DNA of 64,000 nucleotides, from positions 165,690,118 through 165,754,117 of the forward strand of contig OZ023265.1 of NCBI GenBank assembly GCA_964006375.1, in the 5' to 3' direction. The DNA is from Tillus elongatus (lineage: Eukaryota > Arthropoda > Insecta > Coleoptera > Cleridae). Numbering within the stretch: the stretch's first letter is position 1; every line of letters starts with the position of its first letter. This document shows positions 55,344 to 64,000 of this stretch, one piece after another. The position numbers and the translations under genes are program-made. The notes beneath the pieces are model-generated. The model was given only the letters and a program-made list of their open reading frames with translations, did no database searches and had not been told where the DNA came from.

Positions 55344-57266
55344 ATACAAACAAACAAAAATGATGATAACACACCCCTCCATTCGAATCTCCGGGAGAGG
55401 GGCATGTAGGGGGCGCCGGCATCAAGATTTAACATATCCTTCTCGAATATGTGTAGCCTAAATTCTAACCTGAACTCAGTCCATCATTTCCTCCAGGCTA
55501 ATAGGCCCCAACTCCTCTTCCTCACCGAAACCCAAATCAGTGCCAAAACGGGCACTAATCACCTTAATTTCCCGGGGTATAAGCTTCTTACTTCTTTTAG
55601 ATTGCATGGAGGTGTGTGCGCATACGTCCGTAGCAATCTACCCTGCACCAGACTCCCCAATTTAGAAGCTGGAAGAAAAGATATACTTTGGATGAAAATC
55701 TCTCTCAGGGCTGCAACTGAATTCATCTGTTGCATTTACCGCTCACCTTCTGACAACAACTTTGTCCAGCTCTTCGACTACCTTTCTGAAAAAAACCGAT
55801 CATCTGATTTCTGAATATCGTTTCTCCGAGGTCACTATTCTTGGTGATTCCAATATCCATAATAAGGAATGGCTAGGATCTTCAGAAACCAATCCACAAG
55901 AGAGAGCAGCTGAGGCCTTTTCAGTGAGCAATTCTTAAGCCAATATGGTTCAGCAACCTACTTACTTTCCTCGCATCCCAACACACAGCTCAAATCCCTT
56001 GGATCTCTTTCTTGCTACAAAACCTAAATGCTATAAGACATCAGTCACCGCTCCCCATTGTCGCTCAGACCACGGCATGGTCACTGCTTCTTGCGCAATG
56101 CAACCCGAGGTACACAATTATCACACCTACGTATCGTTTGGTACTACAACTTCGAGAACAGTCTAATCCACGACAGGCAGTATGAATTCCGTCAGCGTAG
56201 ATCAACTGATGACCTCCTTTCCTTTGTCACCCATTCTTGTTATGTTATCGTGGATGGCCATTCTTTTAAACTGTATCCAATTAATGCAGGAGTCCCTCAA
56301 GGTTCAGCTTTAGTCCCTACTTTGTTTCTTCTCCACATCAATTACCTCCTCTCTAGCACATCCAACTTAACTCACAATTACGCGGACGACAGCACCCTCC
56401 ACTCAAATATACAATATTCTAAGCATCTCTCTTTAGCCCACTTAGATGAGGATCACAGACTCATGGAGGGTTCTTTCTCTGTGGTTCTCCAAAAAATATT
56501 GGACTGGGGAAGTAGAAATCTTGTAGAGTTCAACTTCAACAAATATCAGTCTTGCCTTCTATCTCATAAGAGATACACCAGCCCTAGACCCATCACAATG
56601 AACAACCAAGTTGTTCAAAGTAATGAGTCCTTTTCACTTGTTGGCATTTCTGTGCATCGAAATCTCAATTGCCATCAATATGTCACATCAATTGCAGAAG
56701 CGACTACTAAGAAATTAAGTTTCCTTTTCCGGGCTCGCAAATACTTTTCACCAGCTAATCTCTATACCTTACATGTTTCACAAATAAAGCCAAACCTCGA
56801 ATACTGCTCCCACATCTGGGGTGCCGCTGCCACTTCTACGCTCGCTATCCTGGACTCCAATCAGAAGAAAGCTATACGTCTCATCGGTGACCCTACCCTC
56901 ACCCAAAAACTGCCATCCCTTGCCCACCGACGTGCCGTTGGTGACCTCTCTCTCTTTGACAGATATCTGCACGGACACTGCTCGGAGGAGCTTTCTTCCG
57001 TAGTTACTCCACTTGCTGCCTCCAACAGATCTACCAGAGGAACAGAGCAAATGCACCCTTTTACTGTCCAGGTCACCAGACATAGAAGATCTTGTTATGC
57101 CCGCTCTTTTGTCCCGAGGACTTCCTTGTGGATTTCCTTGCCGGCACATGTTTTTCCTTCTACTCCGAACCTTCAAGTTCAGAATTAACAAGTTGCCTCT
57201 TTCCTCCTTGTCGACACCCACGGTACGACTGTATTTAGGCAGTGAGCCCTCGTGGTGTGTTGTTGA

Positions 57267-57271
<5 letters not shown>
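55342..57271 (+). mobile_element. RNase-H-less LINE copy E, internally deleted, in a TA array
   Basis: (TA)n lies on both sides (55247-55341 and 57272-57351). Starts inside the leader (AAACAAAAATGATGATAACA) and ends GTTGTTGAAACAAA. Compared with copy F, about 885 bp between endonuclease and RT and about 165 bp inside RT are missing. Confidence 0.88.
55449..57187 (+). pseudogene. LINE endonuclease and deleted RT, copy E
   Basis: Endonuclease 55449-55814 open (LLFLTETQIS, GGVCAYVRSNLPC), then a frameshift, TILGDS (Phe-Asn of the usual GDFN replaced) and a TAA at 55936. A separate 376-codon frame (56058-57188) joins the end of the endonuclease to HDRQYEFRQRRSTDDLLS, and then, after a second deletion, to VIVDGHSFKLYPINAGVPQG, SALVPTLF, NYADDSTLH (catalytic YADD), VGISVHRNLN, AHRRAVGDLS, MHPFTVQVTRHRR. 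The DISKAF motif with the first catalytic Asp was deleted, so no activity is expected even though the frame is open. Confidence 0.85.
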
Positions 57272-57353
<82 letters not shown>

Positions 57354-57430
57354 TGAAACTGACTTTGGATATGAGTTTTAGGAGACTTAATTCGCTCTCG
57401 TTTAAAGCCAAATTTATTTTTCAGTTTTTC
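57272..57430 (-). repeat. (TA)n and truncated block A'
   Basis: (TA)n at 57272-57351, then TTGAAACTGACTTTGGATAT to about 57430, without the terminal hairpin. Confidence 0.75.
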
Positions 57431-58290
57431 AGTTCGTAGATGACTAATCATTAATTATATTTACAATTTAAAATATGTAAAACGTTAATAATTATCGAAA
57501 ATAATTAAAAATTAAATGCATATAACAAAAATATAAGTGCAAAGTTATTGTATACCAATATACATATGGGCTGAGGAAATATAAAGTTAAAGAAGTAAAC
57601 CAACCAAAACTAATATACATTAAAAAGTACCTATTGGAAAATGAACATGCCACAAAATCAGAATAACAGAGTTTATAAGCTAATTTTAAATAACTGCGAA
57701 ACTTGAACTGACTGAAAATAGAATTAGTCAATTAAGTATATGAAACGTAAGCCGTTTAGTTACTTCGTTTTCTGCAATGTTTTTTTCCATTGGGGTTTGA
57801 AACATCGCCTCCAGTCTCCACTTCATCCCATCCTCATCTCTTTCGACCAAGATAATCCTTTTAGCACCTCCAACTTTGTCAAAAATGCCGTATCCACTTC
57901 ACCTCACAACCTCATTAAGAACATTAGCAAGCCTTCTTTAGGAAGTTGTCAAGGCAGCAGAGAGGGAACGATCCACTCTTGACTTTCAAAGAAAACTTTG
58001 ACTAAGTGGGATGATTACCATTTCAATTAATCTTAAATTGCATTACTTGAGAAATATGATCAAAGTGAAGGGTAAAACGATGAAGTAACATTAGACTGTG
58101 GGAGGACAACGAAAAGAAAATGTTAAAATTGACTTGTTTGTGGTTCATTATTACCAAGTACAGTTTAATAATGATATTTAATCAAACTTTGCCAACAATT
58201 TGTTTTTCTCTTCACGCTTTAACATTATAAAACAGACAGTTTGAAAGCTACATGTGTTACCACGTAATAGACTTATTAATAAATGAGAAA
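57431..58290. other. no gene assigned
   Basis: An 80-codon frame at 57740-57982 (MKRKPFSYFVFCNVFFHWGL...) has no recognised domain and no splice context I can support. Confidence 0.4.
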
Positions 58291-58808
58291 AACTCTCTTG
58301 TTTTATGCGTTATGGTCGCGAATTTTCACAAATATATTGCAAATCATGGACAATATTTGAATAATCACATTCAGAAACACTGTATGAGGAAAAAACTTAG
58401 TTTTCCAAAAAAACTCGGCTTAATTGAGTTGGCTAACGGACTCGCCCAAGTGATTAGTGAAGGGAAAATTATGTGGCTTTCCATTTTTGTAAATAACTTA
58501 GATAGCCAGCACGATCGAAACAGTTTTTCTCGGAAGACTTATGATTTTCTCCGGGAGGTTTTCGTATCTTTGAGAATAAAGTTAGTAAAATTATAAACAC
58601 TAATTTCCTTTATAGACATTAGTACATACCAAATTTTAAAGTTTCTATCTTTACAGAAAATTGAGTTATAGCCATCTATAGTGAATTTTCTTAAAAAAAA
58701 TTCACTAATGAGGAGATCCCGACTTTTGGATTTTGAAAAAATTTCTTCAAATGAGCGCGTACTAGACCCCTTAGAATCCAAATCCAGGGTCAGTTTCAAT
58801 TTTTATAT

Positions 58809-58894
<86 letters not shown>
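58291..58894 (+). repeat. diverged block E'/B' and A-(TA)n
   Basis: Diverged B'-type sequence to about 58680 (TGAGTTGGCTAACGGACTCG). Then the A hairpin (58681-58710), A block (AGATCCCGACTTTTGGATTT, CAAATCCAGGGTCAGTTTCA) and (TA)n at 58812-58894, which abuts LINE copy F. Confidence 0.75.
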
Positions 58895-58898
<4 letters not shown>

Positions 58899-59129
58899 GG
58901 TGGTAGTGGACTTTTTTCTTTACGTGATGGATTTTTTCACGCCCGAGGAGGTACCACCTCTTACATCAAGGGGCCGTGAAGTCCCAACGGATGTTTCCGG
59001 TTCTCGTGTATGGATCTGTTTCCCTTATAAACAAAAATGATGATGCCTCCTCATTGTACAAAAGATTTCGGAGATAAAATACCCCTCCATTCGGATATCC
59101 GGGAGAGGGGTGTGCATCAAGATTTAACA

Positions 59130-59388
59130 TATCCTTCTCGAATATATGTGGGCTAAATTCTAACCTGAACTTCGTCCACCATTTCCTCCAGGCTAACAGG
59201 CCCCAACTCCTCTTCCTCACCGAAACCCAAATCAGTGCCAAAACAGCCACTAATCACCTTAATTGCCCGGTGTATGAGCTCCTTACTTTCTTTGGATTGC
59301 AGGGAGGCGTGTGCGCATACGTCCGTAGCAATCTACCCTGCACAAGACTCCCCAATTTAGAAACTGGAAGAAAAGGCATACTTTATAA

Positions 59389-59433
<45 letters not shown>

Positions 59434-60440
59434 GACTACAACTAAATTCGTCTGTTGCATCTACCGGTCACCTTCTGACAACAAGTTTGTCCAGCTCTTC
59501 GAATACCTTTCTGAAAAAACCGACCATCTGATTTCTGAATGTCCTTCCGCCTAGGTCACTCTTCTTGGTGACTTCACGATCCATAATAAGGAATGGCTGC
59601 GATCTTCAAAAAGCGATCCACAAGGGAGAGCAGCGGAGGCCTTCGCAGTCAGCATATCTTTAGCCAATGTGATTCAGCAACTTACTTACTTTCCTGGCAT
59701 CCCAACACACCGTTCAAATCCCTTGGATATCCTTCTTACTACAAACCTAAATGCTATAAGACATCAGTCACCGCCTCGCTTGGTCGCCCAGACAACGGCA
59801 AAATCACTGCTTCCTGCGCAATGCAACCCGAACTCAAACAGTCATCACACCCTCGTATCGTTTGGCACTACAACTCCGCGAACTGGGACGAAATGCGGGA
59901 TTACTTTCCTCATTTCCATGGGCGTCTGTCTGCTTCTCTCATCCTAACCCCTTTGATATCTCACAAAACGTCACCTAAATCATCCAAGCTGGCATGAAAT
60001 TATTTATTCCACGTACACAGAAAACTTCTACAGTCACTTAAAAGTCCTGGTTCTCTAAATCCTGTGACAAAGCCAGACTTGGAAAGGTCAAAGCTCACAA
60101 AACGATTCTGCACAATCCCAGTTAAGAAAACCGCCAAGCATTTAACAACGCAAGTAACCGATATGTCCGTATTCTCTCTGAGACAAAAAAAACTCGTTTA
60201 ATAACCACATCAAAAACAAAGTCATCTCAAGCTCCAACGGCAGCTTCTGGACTCTTGCTAAATCTATTAGGAATAATTTCTGCAAGAGCACGTTCCCACA
60301 TCTTGTTTCAGGGGATGAAATTGTTTCTACCGCCCTGGGTAAGGCTGAACTTTTTGCCTAGTTGTTCGCCGGCAATTCTACTCTCAACCCACCTCCAAAT
60401 ATTTAACTACCAACAATCCCTGATGTCGCGCATAAAATGA
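59130..60440 (+). pseudogene. LINE endonuclease, copy F, with (CT)n expansion
   Basis: FSNICGLNSNLN-type start, LLFLTETQIS, GGVCAYVRSNLPC. Then KLSLSLSLSLSLSLSL, where a (CT)n microsatellite (about 59392-59430) has grown inside the normal KLSLRAAT, keeping the frame. CCIYRSPSDNK and a stop (TAG, about 59553) in place of the usual Glu-Val before the GDF motif follow. Frameshifts then lead to the linker with LNLLGIISARARSHILFQG. Inactive. Confidence 0.83.
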
Positions 60441-60474
60441 CGGATATCATTTTCAAAATTAAAAAGGTACTAAA

Positions 60475-61858
60475 ATGCTCTTTTCTCTTAATACCAGGAA
60501 AGCCTCTGGACTTGACGATATCCCAGTAATTGTTTTCAAAAAATGCGCACCAGAACTTGCTCCTGTCCGGACTCGTATGTTTCAGACATCTTACAATAGA
60601 GGCATATTCCCTAGCAACTGGAAAACTGCTCGAGTAAAACCCGTCCCCAAGAAAGGATTCAAAGCGCTTCCTAGCAACTACAGGCCTATTTCTCTCCTTT
60701 CAGTCGTCTCTAAAGTGATGGAAAAGTATATAAACACCGAATTACTAAAGTTTCTTGAAAAACACAGTCTAATCCACGACCGGCAGTATAGATTCCGTCA
60801 GCGTAGATCAACTGCTGACCTCCTTTCCTTTGTCACCCATTCTTGGAACAAGTCTATGGAACTACACGGTGAGTCCCAGATTGTCGCTCTAGACATATCC
60901 AAAGCATTTGGCCAAGTCTGGCACGCAGTGCTGCTTAATAAACTTCCGGCCTATGGCCTTCCACCAAAACTCTGTACCTGGACAGCAAATTTCCTCTCCA
61001 ACCGGAGCATTTTTGTTATCGTGGATGGTCATTCCTCTAAACTGTATCTAATTAATCCAGGAGTCCCACAAGGTTTAGCTTTAGCCCCTACTTTGTTTCT
61101 TCTCCACATCAATGACCTCCTATCTAGCACATCCAACCCAGTTCACAGTTACGTGGACGACAGCACCCTCCACTTAAATATACAATATTCTAAGTCTGTC
61201 TCTTTAGCCCAATTAGATGAGGATCGCAGACTCATGGCGGGTTCGGGAGACTGGGGAAGTAGAAATATTTTAAAATTCAACTCCACCAAATATGAGTCTT
61301 GCTTTCTATCTCATTAGAGATACACCAGCCCTAAACCCATCACAATGAACAACCAAGTTATTCAAAGTAATGAGTCCTTTTCACTTGTTGGCATTTCTGT
61401 GGATCGAAATCTCAATTGGCACCAACATGTCACATCAATTGTAGAAGCGGCTGCTAAGAAATTAGGCTTCCTCTTCCTGGCTCGCAAATACTTTTCACCA
61501 GCTAAACACTATACCTTGTATACTTCACAAATAAGACCAAACCTCTAATACTGCTCTCTTGCCCACCGACGTTCCGTCTCTCTCTTTTATAGATATCTGC
61601 ACGGGAACTTTTAAGAGAAACTTTCTTCCATAGTTCCTCTACCTGCTGCCCCCAACAGATCTACCAGGGAAACAGAGCGAATGCACCCTTTTACTGTCCA
61701 GGTCACCAGACAAAACATCTTGTTATGCCCGTTCTTTTATCCCGAGGACTTCCAAGTTGTGGCTTTCCTTGCCGGCACATGTTTTTCCTTCTCCTCCGAA
61801 CCTCCAAACCTTTAAGTCCAGAATTAACAAGTTGCCTCTTTCCTCCCTGTCGACACCC
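60475..61858 (+). pseudogene. LINE reverse transcriptase and C-terminus, copy F
   Basis: Open 280-codon RT part: RKASGLDDIPVIVFKKCAP, VKPVPKKGFKALPSNYRPIS, FRQRRSTADLLSFVTHSWN, IVALDISKAFGQVWHAVLLN (first catalytic Asp), VPQGLALAPTLFLLHINDLL, SYVDDSTLH (second catalytic site; Ala of YADD changed to Val). An internal deletion removes the DLQKIL stretch. A TAG at about 61315 replaces a Lys codon. After it are VGISVDRNLNWHQHVTSI, a stop at 61546-61548, and a ~130-bp deletion. The C-terminal tail MHPFTVQVTRQ and FKSRINKLPLSSL is frame-shifted. No RNase H domain. Confidence 0.87.
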
Positions 61859-61923
61859 ACTGTACGATAGTATTTAGGCTGTGAGCCCTCATGATGTGTT
61901 GTTGAAATAAATAAAAATAGAAC

Positions 61924-61925
<2 letters not shown>

Positions 61926-62012
<87 letters not shown>

Positions 62013-62145
62013 ATAAAAATTGAAACTGACCCCGGATATGTATTCTAGGGGTCCTAGTTTGCACTCAATTGAAGAATGTTTTTCTAAATTCACAAGTCGA
62101 GATCTCCACATTAGTGATTTTTTTTTAAAGTAAATTCACTAAAAT
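61926..62145 (-). repeat. (TA)n and block A'
   Basis: (TA)n at 61926-62009, then TTGAAACTGACCCCGGATAT to the hairpin ending AAATTCACTAAAA at about 62145. Confidence 0.85.
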
Positions 62146-62159
62146 TGACATTTGCGAGC

Positions 62160-62355
62160 GTGTTACTTTTAAGTTCACCCGTATACAAATACTCATATTA
62201 TTCCAAACTCTATCACCGCCCTGTATATAATGTATGGAACTGACCTCGGATATGCGTCCCAAGGATTCTCGTTCGCAATCATTTGCAGAAATGTTGTCAT
62301 AATTCAAAAGTCGCGATGTTTCCTTTAGGGAATTTTTTTTACTAAAATTTACTAG
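62160..62355 (-). repeat. second block A', diverged
   Basis: CACCGCCCTGTATATAATGT, GGAACTGACCTCGGATATGC, CAAAAGTCGCGATGTTTCCT, ending TTTACTAGAAA. It lacks a TA array. Confidence 0.7.
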
Positions 62356-62828
62356 AAACAAACAGGGATCTAGGGAAGCAAATGTCTTAAGAGAGACAAA
62401 AAGCATTGTTGGCTATAAAGATATACATGAAATATTTGTGTTAGCAGGTAAGAAAATTAATTTTAAACTGATAAGTCTCTTGACATAATATGTAATTTAT
62501 CGCAGGAAAATTTACGTCACTTATCTAACATAGTCTATTGTATTCTTCGGGGCTTGCTATTTAGGCTTTATGGACCATTGCCCTTCTTTATCCAAGGGTG
62601 AATTCAACGACCCTATGTACCTTTCAGTAGCAGAACCTTTCGGATGTAATGACGTGTAGAGTGTCGCCAACCTCATTTTTAAGGCAATTTCCCGAATACC
62701 AAAATGGTAGATTCACAGCTTATGTATATTATTCTGATTATATGGAAGAGAACACCCGCGTGTGCGTTACTGTTACTGAATGTTGAAATCAATTACTAGT
62801 CTATAATTACAGCAACATGATTGCATAT
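62356..62828. other. no gene seen
   Basis: No supported gene between the last TA-cored repeat and the hAT element. Confidence 0.45.
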
Positions 62829-64000
62829 TAGTGGCGTGCGGTCCATGGAAGCAAGGGAAGCATTGCTTCCCTTAAAATAACGACTACATACCTACTAAAA
62901 AATAACTTATATTAAACCGCAATATTTAAAATCTCTTTTGTATTTTAAATATTAAATTTCAAATTCTGAAACTAATTTAATTATTAAAATTTTTAATTCG
63001 CAAACTCACACACATAATTATTTATTATGCATCATACTGTACTTGTTTGTATATGCGCTCTTCGCAAGGACGTTGTCGCAGTAAATGCTACCGCTAAACG
63101 ACCAGCATGAACCTGATACTACGGGTGGATGCAATGACTTTCGTTAAATACATGTAGTCAGCAGACCACTTGAGGAGAAACGCTCGCTCGCTCGACGTGT
63201 GTACGTGTATTTTTAGAACGTATTTTGCCGGGAAGACCCGCGCTACACACACAAAGAGAATGTCGCGCATTATTTCGTAAATATAAGCAGTCGACTAAGT
63301 TAAATACATTGGCATTTTATGAGTATTTAATATGGCTACAAGTAAATCAGCTTTTAACAGCGGCGACGGTGGGGGTAGGGATTTACAAACAAGTGGTAAT
63401 AATAACTGTGATTGTGTTGTGTGTTTTTTGATGACCCAAGGATTTTCAGCTTTACAGTTTGCTGAAAAACTTGCTATTATTAATAAAGGTAGGCGGAAAC
63501 CTACTCTAAAAAACTTAAATACAAGAATTAAAACATGTATTCGACATTTCAACGCCGAAAAAACTTATAAACAATATGAATGGTTAACGGGTTGTAAAAT
63601 CAGGAATAAACTGTTTTGTTGGCCTAGTAGTCTATTTGTGACTGAAAAGGGCGTGTGGAATAAAAGTGGGTTGTCCGACTTGAATAATCTACATAAAGTA
63701 GTAAAAAGACATGTTATGTCTAAACCGCATTTACAGAGCATTTTACAATAAGTGTCTTTGGAAAAACGCGAATTGAACACGCCGTTGACAAGCAGATAGA
63801 AATTAGTCATCGCCAACACAATGAATTGGTTGATAAAAACAGAAACATATTAAAAACACTTAATGATGTTGTGTGTTTTCTTGGTCAGCATGAATTGGAC
63901 TTCAAAGGCCATGACGAAACAACTACATCTGCAAATAGAGGAACCTTTCAAGACCTAGTTTCTTTAATAGCCAAGTACGACATTTGTTTAAAAAATCACT
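62829..64000 (+). mobile_element. hAT-superfamily transposon, 5' part (cut by window end)
   Basis: Left end TAGTGGCGTGCGGTCCATGG followed by a small inverted GGAAGCAAGGGAAGC/GCTTCCC, typical of arthropod hAT elements. About 500 bp of leader precede the transposase. The right end lies beyond the window, so TIR and the 8-bp target duplication cannot be checked. Confidence 0.75.
63332..63999 (+). pseudogene. hAT transposase N-terminus (ZMYM6/DUF4371-like), frameshifted
   Basis: Starts MATSKSAFNSGDGGGRDLQT. A BED/TTF-type zinc-finger region follows: Cys-Val-Val-Cys after NNNCD, then FSALQFAEKLAIINKGRRKP, KTCIRHFNAEKTY, KIRNKLFCWPSSLFVTEKGV, WNKSGLSDLNNLHKVVKRHV. The frame ends at 63751, but the family sequence resumes in another frame: VFGKTRIEHAVDKQIEISHR, NRNILKTLNDVVCFLGQHEL, FKGHDETTTSANRGTF, QDLVSLIAKYDICLK to the window end. 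Such proteins are hAT-family transposases, also domesticated as ZMYM6-like proteins. The catalytic RNase-H-like fold and dimerisation domain would lie downstream. One frameshift at about 63725-63745 suggests a pseudogene, unless a small intron or sequencing error explains it. Confidence 0.82.

Larger units (their letters stand above)
58895..61925 (+). mobile_element. near-full-length RNase-H-less LINE copy F in a TA array
   Basis: About 3.03 kb, bounded directly by (TA)n at 58812-58894 and 61926-62009, with A blocks beyond in inverted orientation. Begins GGCAGGTGGTAGTGGACTTT like copy B and ends GTTGTTGAAATAAATAAAAA. It contains leader, endonuclease, linker, RT and tail, with several lesions. 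Confidence 0.9.

Noticed and set aside
56778..57221. 147-codon minus-strand ORF
   Set aside because: Antisense shadow of LINE copy E.

Overview
This is an AT-rich eukaryotic genome segment, most likely from an arthropod and probably an insect. There are no operons or bacterial signals. Almost everything recognisable is repetitive: three mariner-like DNA transposons, a pogo/Tigger element, a hAT element, several non-LTR retrotransposon families (one without RNase H, at least one with it), tRNA-headed SINEs, and hammerhead-ribozyme elements of the Penelope type. Only one short segment (42677-42904) looks like a possible host-gene exon: a signal-peptide start with flanking splice sites. The taxon is an inference from the mobile-element repertoire.

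The backbone is a dispersed family built around long (TA)n arrays, about 28 of them, mostly 50-150 bp. I name its blocks as follows. Block A runs from a short TTAGTGAA/TTCACTAA hairpin through a conserved stretch of about 110 bp into the TA array. Block B lies on the other side of the array and is made of modules of about 141 bp. Block C follows B. Block D is a GC-richer repeat. Block E ends in a GCAGCAAGTGCG motif. A prime marks reverse orientation. Blocks are often arranged as fold-backs.

Layout: 0-10 kb, TA-cored repeats, a 181-bp tandem repeat and an intact mariner-like element (2587-4733). 10-16 kb, a second intact mariner-like element (10491-12557) and fold-back repeats carrying two tiny LINE tails. 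16-25 kb, a reverse LINE fragment, 141-bp modules, a 1.08-kb near-perfect palindrome (20629-21710), and an inverted pair of hammerhead motifs (24.2-24.6 kb). 25-31 kb, an RNase-H LINE with target duplication (27014-28220), a SINE with a 14-bp target duplication (28588-28937) and a THAP-domain fragment. 31-36 kb, a decayed pogo/Tigger element and a LINE interrupted by an 849-bp hammerhead element. 36-45 kb, reverse and forward LINE copies, the best hammerhead motif (38321-38361, minus strand), a hammerhead-like fold-back at 41.7 kb and the candidate host exon. 45-53 kb, a third, decayed mariner-like element (45896-48186), a 5S-rRNA-derived hairpin, TA-cored repeats and a SINE. 53-64 kb, minisatellites, LINE copies including a near-full-length one (58895-61925), and the start of a hAT element cut by the window end.

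Two themes tie the window together. TA arrays act as landing sites: two of three mariner-like elements, the pogo element, three LINE copies, the palindrome and one hammerhead pair sit inside or between TA arrays. Hammerhead or hammerhead-like motifs occur at five separate loci, four of them in inverted or TIR-bearing arrangements.
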